DNA of 64,000 nt from Aerococcus sp. Group 1 (GTDB lineage: Bacteria > Bacillota > Bacilli > Lactobacillales > Aerococcaceae). The position numbers and the translations under genes were made by a program. Positions 8,586 to 17,737 of this stretch are shown piece by piece; positions within the stretch are counted from its first letter, which is position 1; every line of letters begins with the position of its first letter. Location: the NCBI RefSeq assembly GCF_000193205.1, contig NC_015278.1:2016975-2080974 (forward strand), given 5' to 3'. The notes beneath the pieces were generated by a model. The model was not told where the DNA came from. It worked only from the letters and a program-made list of their open reading frames with translations, and made no database searches.

Positions 8586-10217
8586 CTAGTTAGCATCCAC
8601 CAATTCTGCTTGACGGAAATCATACTTGGCCCCTACTGAGTGGTAAACGAAGCCCTTCAGGTTTGGATTACGTAAGTGACCTTCATAAGGATGGTAAAGC
8701 ACTAAGAAGCCATAATCATCAACCATGGTATTTTGTGCTTCAATCATATCTTGCCAGCGTTGGTCCACATCGGTCGCATGGTCACCTTCCGCTAGGTCAA
8801 GGAGTTCATTAACTTTAGGATTATTGTAATCCCCAAAATTGGCTGTGGTCTTCGTATTTAAGATATCTAAGAGGTTGATAGCATCAGGTAAAATCGCTGC
8901 CCAACCCGATAAGAAGAGGTCAAAATTCTTCTTGCCTGCTTCTGCTAGGGCGGTTTGTTTTGGCATGGTGCGGATATCTACCGTAACTCCCTCGAGTTCA
9001 TTTTGCCATTGGCCTTGTAAGTATTGGGCCACTAGCTTCATTTGCGGATCATCATAAGCTAAGATTTCAAAATGGAATTGGTCTTGACCTAATTCTTTCT
9101 TAGCTTCTTCCAAAGCCTGCTTGGCGGATTCAACATCATAGCGTAAGGCTTTGTCAACATTACCGGCATCATCAGCGAAGTCGTTACCGGTATTTGGATG
9201 TTTGACAAAGTCATGAGGGACAAAGTTTTCCGCTGGCACGGCACCATCGGCCAAGACTCCATTGGCTAATTGGTCGCGGTCTATCACCAAAGATAAGGCC
9301 TTTCTCAAGTTCTTATTCTTAAATTCAGGCCTCTTGGTGTAATTCATGTGGACCATATTGGTGGCCGCTTGGGGCTCAACCACAAAGTTATCGGACCCCT
9401 GTAATTGCTTGGCAGCTTCTCCGGTAATTAGAACGTCATCCACCTCGCCGTTTTCAAAGAGACTAAGGGCAGTTGGTACTTCTTTAATCACTTGGAAGTC
9501 TACCTTCTGTGGCTTGACATTATCCTTGTCCCAATAGTTCTCATTCTTGACTAATTGCCAGGTTTGATTGCTACCGTCCCAGTTTTCCACAGTGAAGGGC
9601 CCGTTATAGAGCATCTTGTCACTGGAAGTCCCGTAGGCTTCCCCGTGTTCTTCCACAAAGGCTTGGTTTTGAGGGTAGAAAGGCGCGAAAGCCACTACAC
9701 TGAGGAAATAAGAAACAGGGTGATTCAATTTGACTTCAAACGTCTTATCATCGATGGCTTTGACCCCTAATTCTTCTACCGGTACTTGGCCCTTAGCTGC
9801 CGCTTCACCATTCACAATGTTAGCGAACATATAAGCGTAACGGGCCGCCTTGTCTGGGTTGACTGCGGTTTGCCAGGCGTAGACAAAGTCATGGGCGGTC
9901 ACCGCTTCCCCATTGGACCACTTGGCATCCCGCAAGTGGAAGGTATAGGTCTTACCATCTTCAGAAACATCGGTCTTTTCTGCTATGGCAGGCTGGGGTT
10001 GGTTATCGGCATCCAAACGATAAAGGCCTTCCACCGTATTCCCCAAGACAGAAAAGCTTTCAATATCACCAACAATGAGGGTGTCTAAGGTCGATAATTC
10101 GGTCTTTACCCCCATTTTAATCGGGCGTTCTTCCTTAGAAGCCCCTCCCGAACAGCCTACTAAGACTAGGCTTACGACTAAGGCCAGCAATAACTGCTGG
10201 AGCTTTCTCCATTTCAT
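8586..10217 (-). CDS. Oligopeptide-binding lipoprotein, OppA-like (SBP family 5)
   Basis: About 543 residues. The N-terminus MKWRKLQQLLLALVVSLVLV is a lipoprotein signal ending in the lipobox LVGC, so the mature protein is anchored to the outer membrane face. The body is a family-5 solute-binding protein, with the landmark segment TFHLRDAKWSNGEAVTAHDFVYAWQ (about residues 97-121 of the mature numbering). Length matches OppA-type peptide receptors. An in-frame start exists 30 bp upstream, but the ATG at 10217 has GAGGAGG at the right distance. No permease or ATPase genes adjoin it, so it is an orphan receptor that may feed a transporter encoded elsewhere or the one at 24085-27293. It is followed by pepT. 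Confidence 0.88.
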   Translation of the reverse strand: MKWRKLQQLLLALVVSLVLVGCSGGASKEERPIKMGVKTELSTLDTLIVGDIESFSVLGNTVEGLYRLDADNQPQPAIAEKTDVSEDGKTYTFHLRDAKWSNGEAVTAHDFVYAWQTAVNPDKAARYAYMFANIVNGEAAAKGQVPVEELGVKAIDDKTFEVKLNHPVSYFLSVVAFAPFYPQNQAFVEEHGEAYGTSSDKMLYNGPFTVENWDGSNQTWQLVKNENYWDKDNVKPQKVDFQVIKEVPTALSLFENGEVDDVLITGEAAKQLQGSDNFVVEPQAATNMVHMNYTKRPEFKNKNLRKALSLVIDRDQLANGVLADGAVPAENFVPHDFVKHPNTGNDFADDAGNVDKALRYDVESAKQALEEAKKELGQDQFHFEILAYDDPQMKLVAQYLQGQWQNELEGVTVDIRTMPKQTALAEAGKKNFDLFLSGWAAILPDAINLLDILNTKTTANFGDYNNPKVNELLDLAEGDHATDVDQRWQDMIEAQNTMVDDYGFLVLYHPYEGHLRNPNLKGFVYHSVGAKYDFRQAELVDAN

Positions 10218-10525
10218 GTAATTCCTCCTCAGATTAAAATTTTTCAAAATTATTCCTATTATAACAAATTGTCAAACTATTTAATCACTATAAATCCGAT
10301 TTCTATTAATCGATTTTCTTGATCGCAGTTAAGTATTTAAAAAAAATGATAAGGCCTCCCTTTATCAGTCTACTCTGGTTTTTAAAAACAGAGAAAAAGT
10401 GCCTATGGCCCGTGTCAATAACACAAGCCTAAGCACTTTTAGGAGTGATTCTATGAAATACCAAGACCTATCTTGGCGATTATTCTTTTCTTACCATTTT
10501 TTAAAATTTAAGCCATGACTAAGCC
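10218..10525. other. Intergenic region between oppA-like gene and adhesin gene
   Basis: 308 bp without a gene. It contains the adhesin terminator (10384-10441) and, nearer 10260-10330, an AT-rich stretch that should hold the promoter of the peptide-binding gene. I could not settle on a clear -35/-10 pair. Confidence 0.5.
10384..10441 (-). terminator. Terminator of the adhesin gene
   Basis: On the minus strand, AAAAGTGC pairs with GCACTTTT across an imperfect inner helix (GGCTTGTGT / ACACGGGCC type), followed by a T-rich run. Confidence 0.7.
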
Positions 10526-13306
10526 TTAGCGCCGGGATTTATTATGCTTTCCTAGCCAAGCAAAGAGACAACCAACAAAGACTGCTCCGATTCCCAAAGC
10601 CAGCCAATCCTTAGTCTTATTGTCAAAGCCAGTAGGCGGTAATTCCGCTTTTTTATGAACTTGTTTTTGAGGGGCTAGGGATTTTTCAGTTGGCGTGGAT
10701 GGATTTACGCCAGGCCGGGATACTTTCGCTGGAGATTCTGGTCTCTTAGGTTGGTCCGGCGGCGTTACAGGTGGCGTCTCCGGCTTCTTGGGTTCATCCG
10801 GCGGCGTCACGGGTGGCGTCTCCGGCTTCTTGGGTTTATCCGGCGGCGTCACAGGTGGCGTTTCCGGCTTCTTGGGTTTATCCGGCGGCGTCACAGGTGG
10901 CGTCTCCGGCTTCTTGGGTTCATCTGGTGGGGTCACGGGTGGCGTCTCCGGCTTCTTGGGTTCATCCGGTGGGGTCACAGGTGGCGTCTCCGGCTTCTTG
11001 GGTTTATCTGGTGGGGTTTGGGGTTCCTCTGGAGGATAGGCTTGGTTAAGAATTTGGAAGCCATCCTTCATCGCCCCTTGGTAGGTCACCTTGAACCACT
11101 TGCCAGCGACTTGGATCGCACCCTGGTCTCCGCCAACCTCTTGAATACTGTAGTCGTAATTTTTGGGATTTTCTATCGATTCATAAACTGGTAAATTCTT
11201 AAATGAACCGCTCCAGTGATTTTCTTTCGACAGCGCCAAGGTCTTGCCGGTGGCTTGACCGTCGCGGTAGAGTTCGACTTCAATCTTAGCAGCTGGCGCG
11301 GTTACGGCCTCCCCTTGGGCGTTTAACCAAGTCTTCGTCACTTTGATCTCTCGGCTTGGTGGCGTCATTAGGGTCCAGGAGGGGCTTTCTACATTAATAA
11401 TTTCAACACCTTGACTGACATCGTTAGCATCCTTTTGCTTGATTTCCGTGCGATAACCATCTAAGGCTGCCTCTTCCACCCTATAATCAATGCGACTGCC
11501 GTCTGACTTGAATTTAGCCAGATTATCAAAGCTATGCTTCCAGTCGTTTTCTTGTGAAAGTTTGACTTCTTGAATCTTTTTACCATCTGCTATTAAGAAA
11601 ACGCTGACCTCTTTTAAGGCCTTGCCCTTCCAAAGCTTGGTGACTGGGATAGCGATTTTTTCTTCCACTTTTTGATTGCTAATGGATTTAATGGCCAACT
11701 TGTTATTCTTGTCGAAGTCTTCCGCCCCAATGGTTATGGGACTTGGATCCAATTGATAACCCGCCGGTGCTTGGCTTTCCGTCAGGGTGTAGTCATCTCT
11801 TAGCAGGTTCTTAATTACTATTTCCCCCGCTTGATTGGTTTCGTACTCACCAATAAGGGCTCCAGTACGGTTGCGAATCAGCTTAAATTTAGCGCCTGCT
11901 AAAGCTTTATTTGAGTCGGTCTTATCTAACTTACGAATCTTAAGCTGATAAAGATAGCCTTGGGCCTTCCCACCAGCAGAAAGATAGCGATAACGACTGA
12001 GGCCTTCTTCATTTGAAATCCCATCACCGGTCAGTCGCACGTAATTGTTAATGACTTCGCCATCAAGGGCTTGGTAGCCAATGCGAGCCCGGTAGGTAAT
12101 CATTAATCCTTCTTCAGCGCTTAAGTGTCCAAAGTGAATCTTGAAATTTTGACCATTTTCTCCCCAAATAATGTCCACTTGCGAAGTCACATTGACACCA
12201 TGGTCAAAATCAAAATCACTCTTCTTATCGTTCCAGCGCCACTTGCCCTTATAGACACGCAAAGTGTCCTTGAGGTAGTCAACTTTTTCACTTTTCAGAG
12301 CATCTGAAATAAGCCCATTATAAATGTCTTGTCCCTTGCGATTGACAGAGATACGGTACTGGATGATATTATCCCCTTGCCAGCTTTTCCAGGAATCTTT
12401 TTGTAAGGGATAATAGTGGGGTTTTATAGCCCCTTGCCAGCGGATTTTTCCCGCCAAGATCAGCTGATTCCCGACTTGAAAATTCAAAGGAATCTTTCTG
12501 GCTTTCTTCTCCTTGACATGGTCCACCCGGGTGGAGAAAAATAAAGTACCCTGGATGCCGGAATGCTTTTCGACATAGTCCGTGTAGGATAGGGTAATGG
12601 TTTTGTATTGAGGATTAACCGAAGCTCTAGCAACGACTGCTCCAGTAGAATCCTTGACCCCAAAACGACTAGGGGTTTCTTTAAAGACCAGGCCTTGAGG
12701 CAGCTGGATCGTGGTGATATCACCAGATTTAATGGTGTTATCCGGTAGCTCAAAGTCCATATTGACCTTAACCGTCATCCATTGGCGGACGCTATCCAAG
12801 TTCTGACCATTGCCCTTAGTTACTCTTACCCTTTTAATGATATTGTCATGGTGCTTAGACAGGCTTCTTTCTGCCACATCCACAGCCTGGTCCAGCAAGT
12901 CTTCTCCTGACTTTTCAGCCCTGACTTCTGGGTCAGCTGGCTCTTCCACCGGCTTTGAAGCTTGGTCTTTATCCCCACTAGCCTGGGTGGCCTTAGGAGA
13001 ATGGCTTTCTGCTCCAGTCGCTTTGATTGAACTTGTATTTTCCTTTAGAGTCGCTGGCTTTTGGTCGCCTCCTTCTTTCTTTTGACCAGCAACTTGACTC
13101 GTCGTGTCCTTCTCGCTAATTGAATTTACTTCTTTGTGAGTTTCAGGACTTGGAGTGACCTTGTCCTGACTATTTACCTCATTTATTGCCATAACTTCCT
13201 GATTAGCAATGGGAGGTCCCAGCTCCTTAGCCTCTACTCGGGTCGGCATGAAACTGAAAATTAACATTGCTATTGCCAATAATAAAGCAGTAAATCCCTT
13301 CTTCAT
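10526..13306 (-). CDS. LPXTG-type (LPPTG) cell-wall adhesin with Cna-B/SpaA repeats
   Basis: A 926-residue sortase-anchored surface protein. Layout: signal peptide (1-26, ending VEA), a low-complexity Ser/Thr/Lys-rich spacer (30-135), a collagen/fibrinogen-adhesin type globular region (about 150-420), a SpaA/Cna-B domain (about 455-535, LDKTDSNKALAGAKFKL to APAGYQLD), two further Cna-B domains starting PVTKLWKG (about 553) and KVTKTWLN (about 656), a proline-rich wall stalk of six 14-residue repeats (DxPKKPETPPVTPP), then LPPTG, a hydrophobic helix and a KHNKSRR tail. Cna-B domains usually carry isopeptide bonds, which fits an extended host-binding stalk. The ligand is not predictable. RBS AAGGAGGG. 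Single-gene unit with its own promoter and terminator. Confidence 0.9.
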   Translation of the reverse strand: MKKGFTALLLAIAMLIFSFMPTRVEAKELGPPIANQEVMAINEVNSQDKVTPSPETHKEVNSISEKDTTSQVAGQKKEGGDQKPATLKENTSSIKATGAESHSPKATQASGDKDQASKPVEEPADPEVRAEKSGEDLLDQAVDVAERSLSKHHDNIIKRVRVTKGNGQNLDSVRQWMTVKVNMDFELPDNTIKSGDITTIQLPQGLVFKETPSRFGVKDSTGAVVARASVNPQYKTITLSYTDYVEKHSGIQGTLFFSTRVDHVKEKKARKIPLNFQVGNQLILAGKIRWQGAIKPHYYPLQKDSWKSWQGDNIIQYRISVNRKGQDIYNGLISDALKSEKVDYLKDTLRVYKGKWRWNDKKSDFDFDHGVNVTSQVDIIWGENGQNFKIHFGHLSAEEGLMITYRARIGYQALDGEVINNYVRLTGDGISNEEGLSRYRYLSAGGKAQGYLYQLKIRKLDKTDSNKALAGAKFKLIRNRTGALIGEYETNQAGEIVIKNLLRDDYTLTESQAPAGYQLDPSPITIGAEDFDKNNKLAIKSISNQKVEEKIAIPVTKLWKGKALKEVSVFLIADGKKIQEVKLSQENDWKHSFDNLAKFKSDGSRIDYRVEEAALDGYRTEIKQKDANDVSQGVEIINVESPSWTLMTPPSREIKVTKTWLNAQGEAVTAPAAKIEVELYRDGQATGKTLALSKENHWSGSFKNLPVYESIENPKNYDYSIQEVGGDQGAIQVAGKWFKVTYQGAMKDGFQILNQAYPPEEPQTPPDKPKKPETPPVTPPDEPKKPETPPVTPPDEPKKPETPPVTPPDKPKKPETPPVTPPDKPKKPETPPVTPPDEPKKPETPPVTPPDQPKRPESPAKVSRPGVNPSTPTEKSLAPQKQVHKKAELPPTGFDNKTKDWLALGIGAVFVGCLFAWLGKHNKSRR
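10758..11009 (-). repeat. Six tandem 42-bp repeats encoding the proline-rich stalk
   Basis: Six contiguous 42-bp units encode DxPKKPETPPVTPP, differing only at a few positions (E or K at residue 2, synonymous third-base changes). A degenerate seventh unit lies on the C-terminal side (DQPKRPESP). Such near-identical tandem units vary in copy number by recombination or slippage. Confidence 0.9.
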
Positions 13307-13507
13307 TTTTCAACCCTCCTTAATCCATTTTTAAAGCAATCAAAAGGTCTTAAGCAAAAAGATAAGGGTTAATAAAACCAGGATATTACTAACCATTCTT
13401 GCCCAAGCTTTCCCGCTTTTGACTTAGGAAAAGGCATCATGATTCCAATCATTTCTGTTTTTTCACATTTATTTTAGCACGTTAACTAAATAAAAACTAT
13501 TTAAAAT

Positions 13508-13521
13508 TGAAAACGTTTTAA
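13508..13521. promoter_or_regulatory. cre-like site (CcpA) upstream of the adhesin promoter
   Basis: TGAAAACGTTTTAA fits TGWNANCGNTNWCA at all but one position. It lies about 30 bp upstream of the adhesin -10, where bound CcpA could affect initiation. Chance matches of this quality in AT-rich DNA are not rare. Confidence 0.35.
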
Positions 13522-13557
13522 ATAAGTTTATTTATTATTAATTATTGTTCGTAAACA

Positions 13558-13601
13558 CAAAAAATCTGCTAAGACTTAAGTCATTCAATAAGTCTTAGCA
13601 G
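13558..13601 (-). terminator. Terminator of rsmG
   Basis: A 12-bp perfect stem (CTGCTAAGACTT with AAGTCTTAGCAG, 13566-13577 and 13590-13601) is followed on the minus strand by T6. Confidence 0.9.
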
Positions 13602-13647
13602 GTAGATAAGAAAGCTTCTATTAAAATTTGCTCTGGACACTTTTCTT

Positions 13648-14367
13648 CTATTGGATGGGTTTCTTATTGGGCAAACCGGCCTTACGGGGGTATTTATTAG
13701 GAGTTTCTTTACGCTTTTCAATGACTAGGAGATGGCGTTCGCCGGCTTGACCAGGGAGTTCTAAGGCCAAGTCTTGGCTAAACTTGCCCCCTAAAGTCGC
13801 AATGGCCTTCTTAGCATCAGCGATTTCTTCATCCGCCTTGGCTGCCTTCATGGCCACAAAAAGTCCGCCTTTTTTCACTAGGGGCAGGCAATACTCGCTT
13901 AAAACGCTCAAACGTGCGACTGCCCGGGCGGTGGCTAGGTCAAATTGCCCGCGGAAGGCCTTATTTTGACCAAAATCTTCCGCCCGGTCATGGTAGGCTG
14001 AAACGCCTGCTAGTCCCAGTTCTTCCGTCACAGTTTCAATAAATTTGATCCGCTTGTTCAAGCTGTCAACAATGCTGACCTGTAATTGAGGGAAGGCAAT
14101 CTTGAGCGGGATGCTAGGAAAACCTGCTCCCGATCCCACGTCAACCAGCTTTTTACCCGTCAAATCGGTCTCCAAGCTAAAGGCCAGGGTCAGGGAATCA
14201 TAAAAGTGTTTCAAATACACTTCATCGCGGTCGGTAATGGCGGTGAGGTTAATCTTTTCATTCCAGGAAACTAGCAGTTGGTAGTAGCTCTCAAATTGTT
14301 GCATTTGTAAATCGGTCAGGTCAATCCCCTGCTCAACCAGGGCTGCCTTAAATTCTTCTGGGTTCAT
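13648..14367 (-). CDS. rsmG: 16S rRNA (guanine-N7) methyltransferase RsmG
   Basis: A 239-residue SAM-dependent methyltransferase that modifies G527 of 16S rRNA. It shows the family N-terminus with [10 protein letters not shown] (about residues 35-44) and HFYDSLTLA, the SAM loop [20 protein letters not shown] (about 70-89), and [21 protein letters not shown]. The basic C-terminal tail ([15 protein letters not shown]) is normal. Length is typical. In many Firmicutes rsmG follows mnmG near the origin; here it stands alone about 15 kb from mnmG, with its own terminator. Confidence 0.95.
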   Translation of the reverse strand: MNPEEFKAALVEQGIDLTDLQMQQFESYYQLLVSWNEKINLTAITDRDEVYLKHFYDSLTLAFSLETDLTGKKLVDVGSGAGFPSIPLKIAFPQLQVSIVDSLNKRIKFIETVTEELGLAGVSAYHDRAEDFGQNKAFRGQFDLATARAVARLSVLSEYCLPLVKKGGLFVAMKAAKADEEIADAKKAIATLGGKFSQDLALELPGQAGERHLLVIEKRKETPNKYPRKAGLPNKKPIQ

Positions 14368-14564
14368 GTCAAATCCTCCTTTGACTTTATCCCATTCATT
14401 ATAGCATAGGCAAGCTCGGTCTAGAAATCATCGCCAACGAGTCATTTTTGTTCTTCAAACTAAGATAACTTACCCTCCTAAAAGAAAAAACTTGCGCTCA
14501 GCCTCTCCTCATCTGCTAAGCTATATGAGTAAAGTAAAATTGCACGTGGAAAGGAGCCCTTAAC

Positions 14565-16346
14565 ATGGGACTGACTTATCTGGGTGAACTTTTTATCCTA
14601 ATGATGGAAAGGGTCGGTTTGATTGTTCTCTTAGCCGTCCTCTTAGTTCACTTCTCGTATTTCAAGAAATTACTGGTACAAAGAAATTCGCCCAAGCGGA
14701 TGTTGTCTTTGATTATTTTGTTTGGCTTTTTTGCCATTCTCTCCAACTTAGTCGGGATTCAAATTACTTCAGAAGGCCTCAAGTATTCGGGCTTACTAAC
14801 CCAGATCTCCCCCAATACCTCTATTGCCAACACCCGGTCCCTAGCCATTGGCGTGTCAGGATTTGTCGGTGGCCCCTGGGTGGGGAGTGCGGTTGGTCTG
14901 ATCGCTGGGGTTCATCGTTTCTTCCAAGGGAATGGGTCCAACGCCTTTTATATGCTGTCTTCGCCCCTGATTGGTTTTCTGGCCGGTTACGCGGGCAAGA
15001 AATCTTCCTCCAGTAATGCCTACGCCCCCTTTATCAAGCCCATCAAAGGGTCCCTGGTGGCAGTGGGCTTAGAATGCATTCAACTCCTCTTTATCGGGAT
15101 CTTCTCCCGGGAAGGTTGGCCCCTGGTCCAATTAATCGCCCTACCCATGATTCTCTTAAATAGTGTCGGAACCTTTATCTTCCTCTCAACCATTGTTAAT
15201 ACCCTGATCCAGGAAGAACAGGCCCGGGCTGTCCAAACCCACGACGTCCTCGCCCTGACCATGCAGACCCTCCCCTACTTGCGGTCGGGTCTGGAAGGAC
15301 TCAAAGGCGAAAAAGCCCAAGAACTGGCGACCATGATCAAGGCCTCCACCAAGGTTTCAGCCGTCTCTTTGACCAACCAAAGTAAGATCTTAGCCCATGT
15401 CGGGGCCGGGATCGACCATCACTTTCCCAGCCACGATGTGATTACTGAACTCTCCCGGGAGGTTATTGAGTCGGGGCAGATGCGGATTGCCCACAGTAAG
15501 AGCGAAATTGGCTGTACCCACCCTGATTGTCCCCTAGAAGCGGCCATTGTGGTGCCCTTGAAGTCTAACCAGCAAGTCCTCGGTTCCATGAAGCTCTACT
15601 TCACTAACCCCAGCCAGCTCTCCTATGTGGAAGAACAACTCGCCCGGGGCCTAGGGGCAATTTTTTCCATGCAGCTGGAACTTGGGGAAGCCCAACTACA
15701 AAGTAAGTTGCTCCAAGATGCTGAGATTAAGTCCTTACAAGCCCAAGTCAACCCCCACTTTTTCTTTAATACCATTAATACAATCCTGGCGGTTATGCGC
15801 TTTGACCATGACCGGGCTCGGCAGTTACTGCTCCAATTGACCACTTATTTCCGCCACAACTTGCAAGCCAGCCGGCAAACCAAGATCCCAGCGGAAAAGG
15901 AATTGGAACACCTCTATGCCTACCTGTCCTTGAATGACGCCCGTTTCCCTGACCGCTACCACATTGAACTCGACATGCCCGAGGCCCTTAACCAATACCT
16001 CCTGCCGCCCCTCTGTATCCAAGTCCTGGTGGAAAATGCTATCCGCCACGCCTTTCCCGATAAGAAGGACAATAACACTGTGGTGATTGAGATCAAGAAG
16101 CTGGACGACCAGCTGGAAATTGTAGTTGCAGATAATGGTGTAGGAATTGAGGAAGGCCAACTCCAACGCCTGGGTAAGGAAAGTGTTGAATCCAAGGAAG
16201 GAACTGGGACAGCTTTAGAAAACCTAGCAAGGCGGATTGAGAACCTTTATGGCGACAAGGGCAGCTTTCAAGCCGCCAACCGCCCAACTGGTGGCGCTCG
16301 CTTTACCCTGACATTTCCCTTAGAATTAGCTAACAAGGAGGACTAA
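14565..16346 (+). CDS. lytS: LytS-type sensor histidine kinase
   Basis: A 593-residue membrane sensor of the LytS/YehU class. It has five to six N-terminal membrane helices of the 5TM-Lyt type (about residues 1-195, including the motif NTRSLAIGVSGFVGGPWVG), a GAF-like domain (about 225-375), the His_kinase region with QAQVNPHFFFNTINTI (phospho-acceptor His, about 394-409) and an HATPase domain with NAIRHAFPDKK and DNGVGIEEG. In known systems LytS senses membrane potential or pyruvate/overflow status and drives lrgAB. The ATG follows GGAAAGGAG. The response regulator gene begins two bases after the stop, so the pair is one operon, directly upstream of lrgAB. Confidence 0.92.
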   Translation: MGLTYLGELFILMMERVGLIVLLAVLLVHFSYFKKLLVQRNSPKRMLSLIILFGFFAILSNLVGIQITSEGLKYSGLLTQISPNTSIANTRSLAIGVSGFVGGPWVGSAVGLIAGVHRFFQGNGSNAFYMLSSPLIGFLAGYAGKKSSSSNAYAPFIKPIKGSLVAVGLECIQLLFIGIFSREGWPLVQLIALPMILLNSVGTFIFLSTIVNTLIQEEQARAVQTHDVLALTMQTLPYLRSGLEGLKGEKAQELATMIKASTKVSAVSLTNQSKILAHVGAGIDHHFPSHDVITELSREVIESGQMRIAHSKSEIGCTHPDCPLEAAIVVPLKSNQQVLGSMKLYFTNPSQLSYVEEQLARGLGAIFSMQLELGEAQLQSKLLQDAEIKSLQAQVNPHFFFNTINTILAVMRFDHDRARQLLLQLTTYFRHNLQASRQTKIPAEKELEHLYAYLSLNDARFPDRYHIELDMPEALNQYLLPPLCIQVLVENAIRHAFPDKKDNNTVVIEIKKLDDQLEIVVADNGVGIEEGQLQRLGKESVESKEGTGTALENLARRIENLYGDKGSFQAANRPTGGARFTLTFPLELANKED

Positions 16347-16348
16347 AG

Positions 16349-17080
16349 ATGAAAGTTTTGATTGTTGATGACGAACAAATGGCGCGCCAAGAGCTGGCTT
16401 ACTTGGTCAAGGAACACGACCAGGTTAGCCAGGTGAAAACCGCCGACAGCATTGACCAAGCCATCACCATGATGTTGGATGAGAAACCTGATATTCTCTT
16501 TCTAGACATCCACCTCGAGGGCGAAACCGGCTTTGACCTGGCAAAGAAACTCAAGGCCGTCCACAACCCACCCTATCTCATCTTTGCCACCGCCTATGAC
16601 CAATACGCCCTAGAGGCCTTTGAAGCCAATGCCAATGACTATATCTTAAAACCCTTTGAAGAGTCTAAGATCCATGCGGCAATCGACAAATACTACCAAA
16701 GCCTGGAGCGGGCCAGTGGCCAAGTCGACCAAGACCAAGAAAGTAAGCGCCATGAGGCTATCCCTATCCAAAGTAATGACCGGGTCTACCTCCTTCGTCC
16801 AGAAGAAATCTTCCTGGTTTCGGTCCAAGGTCACACCCTCAGTATCGAAAGCTATGACAAGACCTATGAAATGGCGGGGAGTTTGAGTGCCATTGAGAAG
16901 AAATTACCCAAGGACCTCTTTTTAAGAACCCACCGCTCCTACCTAATTAATATCGACCAGATCCAAGAAATCCAACCCTGGTTCAACCAGACCTACCAAG
17001 TCACCTTGAGAAACGGCAGTAAGGTGCCTGTTTCTAGGTCCTATCTCAAAGATTTCAAAGACCGCCTGCCCATCGAATAA
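16349..17080 (+). CDS. lytR: LytR/LytT-type response regulator (LytTR DNA-binding domain)
   Basis: 243 residues. The N-terminal receiver domain has acidic residues DDE near the start, the phosphoacceptor Asp in ILFLDIHLEG (about residue 53) and Lys in NDYILKPFE. The C-terminal LytTR domain (about 140-243) includes FLRTHRSYLINIDQI and VPVSRSYLKDFK. It is the cognate partner of the kinase that ends two bases before it, with AAGGAGG overlapping the kinase end. Expected target is lrgAB just downstream. The translated protein has no oddities. Confidence 0.93.
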   Translation: MKVLIVDDEQMARQELAYLVKEHDQVSQVKTADSIDQAITMMLDEKPDILFLDIHLEGETGFDLAKKLKAVHNPPYLIFATAYDQYALEAFEANANDYILKPFEESKIHAAIDKYYQSLERASGQVDQDQESKRHEAIPIQSNDRVYLLRPEEIFLVSVQGHTLSIESYDKTYEMAGSLSAIEKKLPKDLFLRTHRSYLINIDQIQEIQPWFNQTYQVTLRNGSKVPVSRSYLKDFKDRLPIE

Positions 17081-17084
17081 ATGA

Positions 17085-17109
17085 GGCCCTGTATTTAATG
17101 TCCAGGGCC
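17085..17109 (+). other. GGCCCTG/CAGGGCC hairpin after lytR
   Basis: A 7-bp perfect stem with an 11-nt loop directly after the lytR stop and before lrgA. There is no T-run, so it is not a standard terminator. It may separate or tune expression between lytSR and lrgAB. Confidence 0.45.
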
Positions 17110-17235
17110 ATGTAAGTTATGTTCCAATCCTAGCATCTTATGAATAAAACCGCTTCCATCCTTGTTATTAGGCTAAACTATGATTGTCAGATAAATGAAG
17201 AGTTAAAAAATAACAAACAAAGGGAGCGATTCATA

Positions 17236-17685
17236 ATGGAAAAGAAACAAACAGAAAAACAAGAGGTTAAACAAGCGAACTTTCTAACTCAAGCGGGGAT
17301 CTTCGCAGTGATTATGCTGATTTCAGGCTATCTCTCTAAACTATCCCCCATCCCCATGCCAGCTTCAGTGATTGGTCTAATCTTACTTTTCGCCAGTCTC
17401 TGCTTAGGCATTGTCAAACTGGAACAAGTGGAAAGCTTATCACAAAAATTGATTTCGATTCTTTCCTTCCTCTTCGTCCCCTCCGGAATTTCCTTAATGA
17501 ATTCTCTTGGGATCATGGCCACATCCGGCGTACAAATTGTTTTCTTGGTCATCTTCTGGACCATCATGGCTATGGTATTCATCGGTTACATCGGTGAAGG
17601 CATTGAATGGGTACGTAAGAAAGTATCCAGCTCACAAGAAAGCAGCGAAAGTTCTTACTCATACAGTAACAATGTCAGCCACTAG
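17236..17685 (+). CDS. lrgA: Holin-like protein LrgA (CidA/LrgA family)
   Basis: About 149 residues with four membrane helices and a charged tail. The core is family-typical: LISGYLSKLSPIPMPASVIG (about residues 25-44) and LSFLFVPSGISLMNSLGIM. The frame is open from 17140, but the ATG at 17236 follows AAAGGGAG and gives the normal LrgA length. LrgA with LrgB modulates murein hydrolase activity, and in streptococci LrgAB acts in pyruvate uptake. It lies in the same orientation as lytSR, which usually activates it. I could not confidently place LytTR binding sites upstream. Confidence 0.9.
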   Translation: MEKKQTEKQEVKQANFLTQAGIFAVIMLISGYLSKLSPIPMPASVIGLILLFASLCLGIVKLEQVESLSQKLISILSFLFVPSGISLMNSLGIMATSGVQIVFLVIFWTIMAMVFIGYIGEGIEWVRKKVSSSQESSESSYSYSNNVSH

Positions 17686-17737
17686 GGCGCAGTTGTTCGA
17701 TCAGTAAGCAGTCAAGAGAAGAAGGAGCGTTCATCAC

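Larger units (their letters stand above)
13307..13647. other. Intergenic region: adhesin promoter and rsmG terminator
   Basis: 341 bp. The adhesin side has an extended -10 (TGC-TAAAAT on the minus strand, 13471-13479), giving a leader of about 157 nt. A 13/14 match to a CcpA cre box lies at 13508-13521, and the rsmG terminator is at 13558-13601. Confidence 0.5.

Noticed and set aside
10758..11009. Possible CRISPR array
   Set aside because: The units are contiguous 42-bp coding repeats without unique spacers and there are no cas genes nearby.
10695..11039. Gly/Ser-rich 114-residue plus-strand ORF over the adhesin repeats
   Set aside because: It is the antisense reading of the 42-bp proline repeats, with no ribosome-binding site; the minus-strand protein has a signal peptide, Cna-B domains and LPPTG.
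17085..17109. Rho-independent terminator after lytR
   Set aside because: The stem lacks a T-run, so it is recorded only as a hairpin.
17140..17235. Extended N-terminus for LrgA
   Set aside because: The 32 extra residues are not membrane-like or family-like, and the ATG at 17236 has AAAGGGAG in front.
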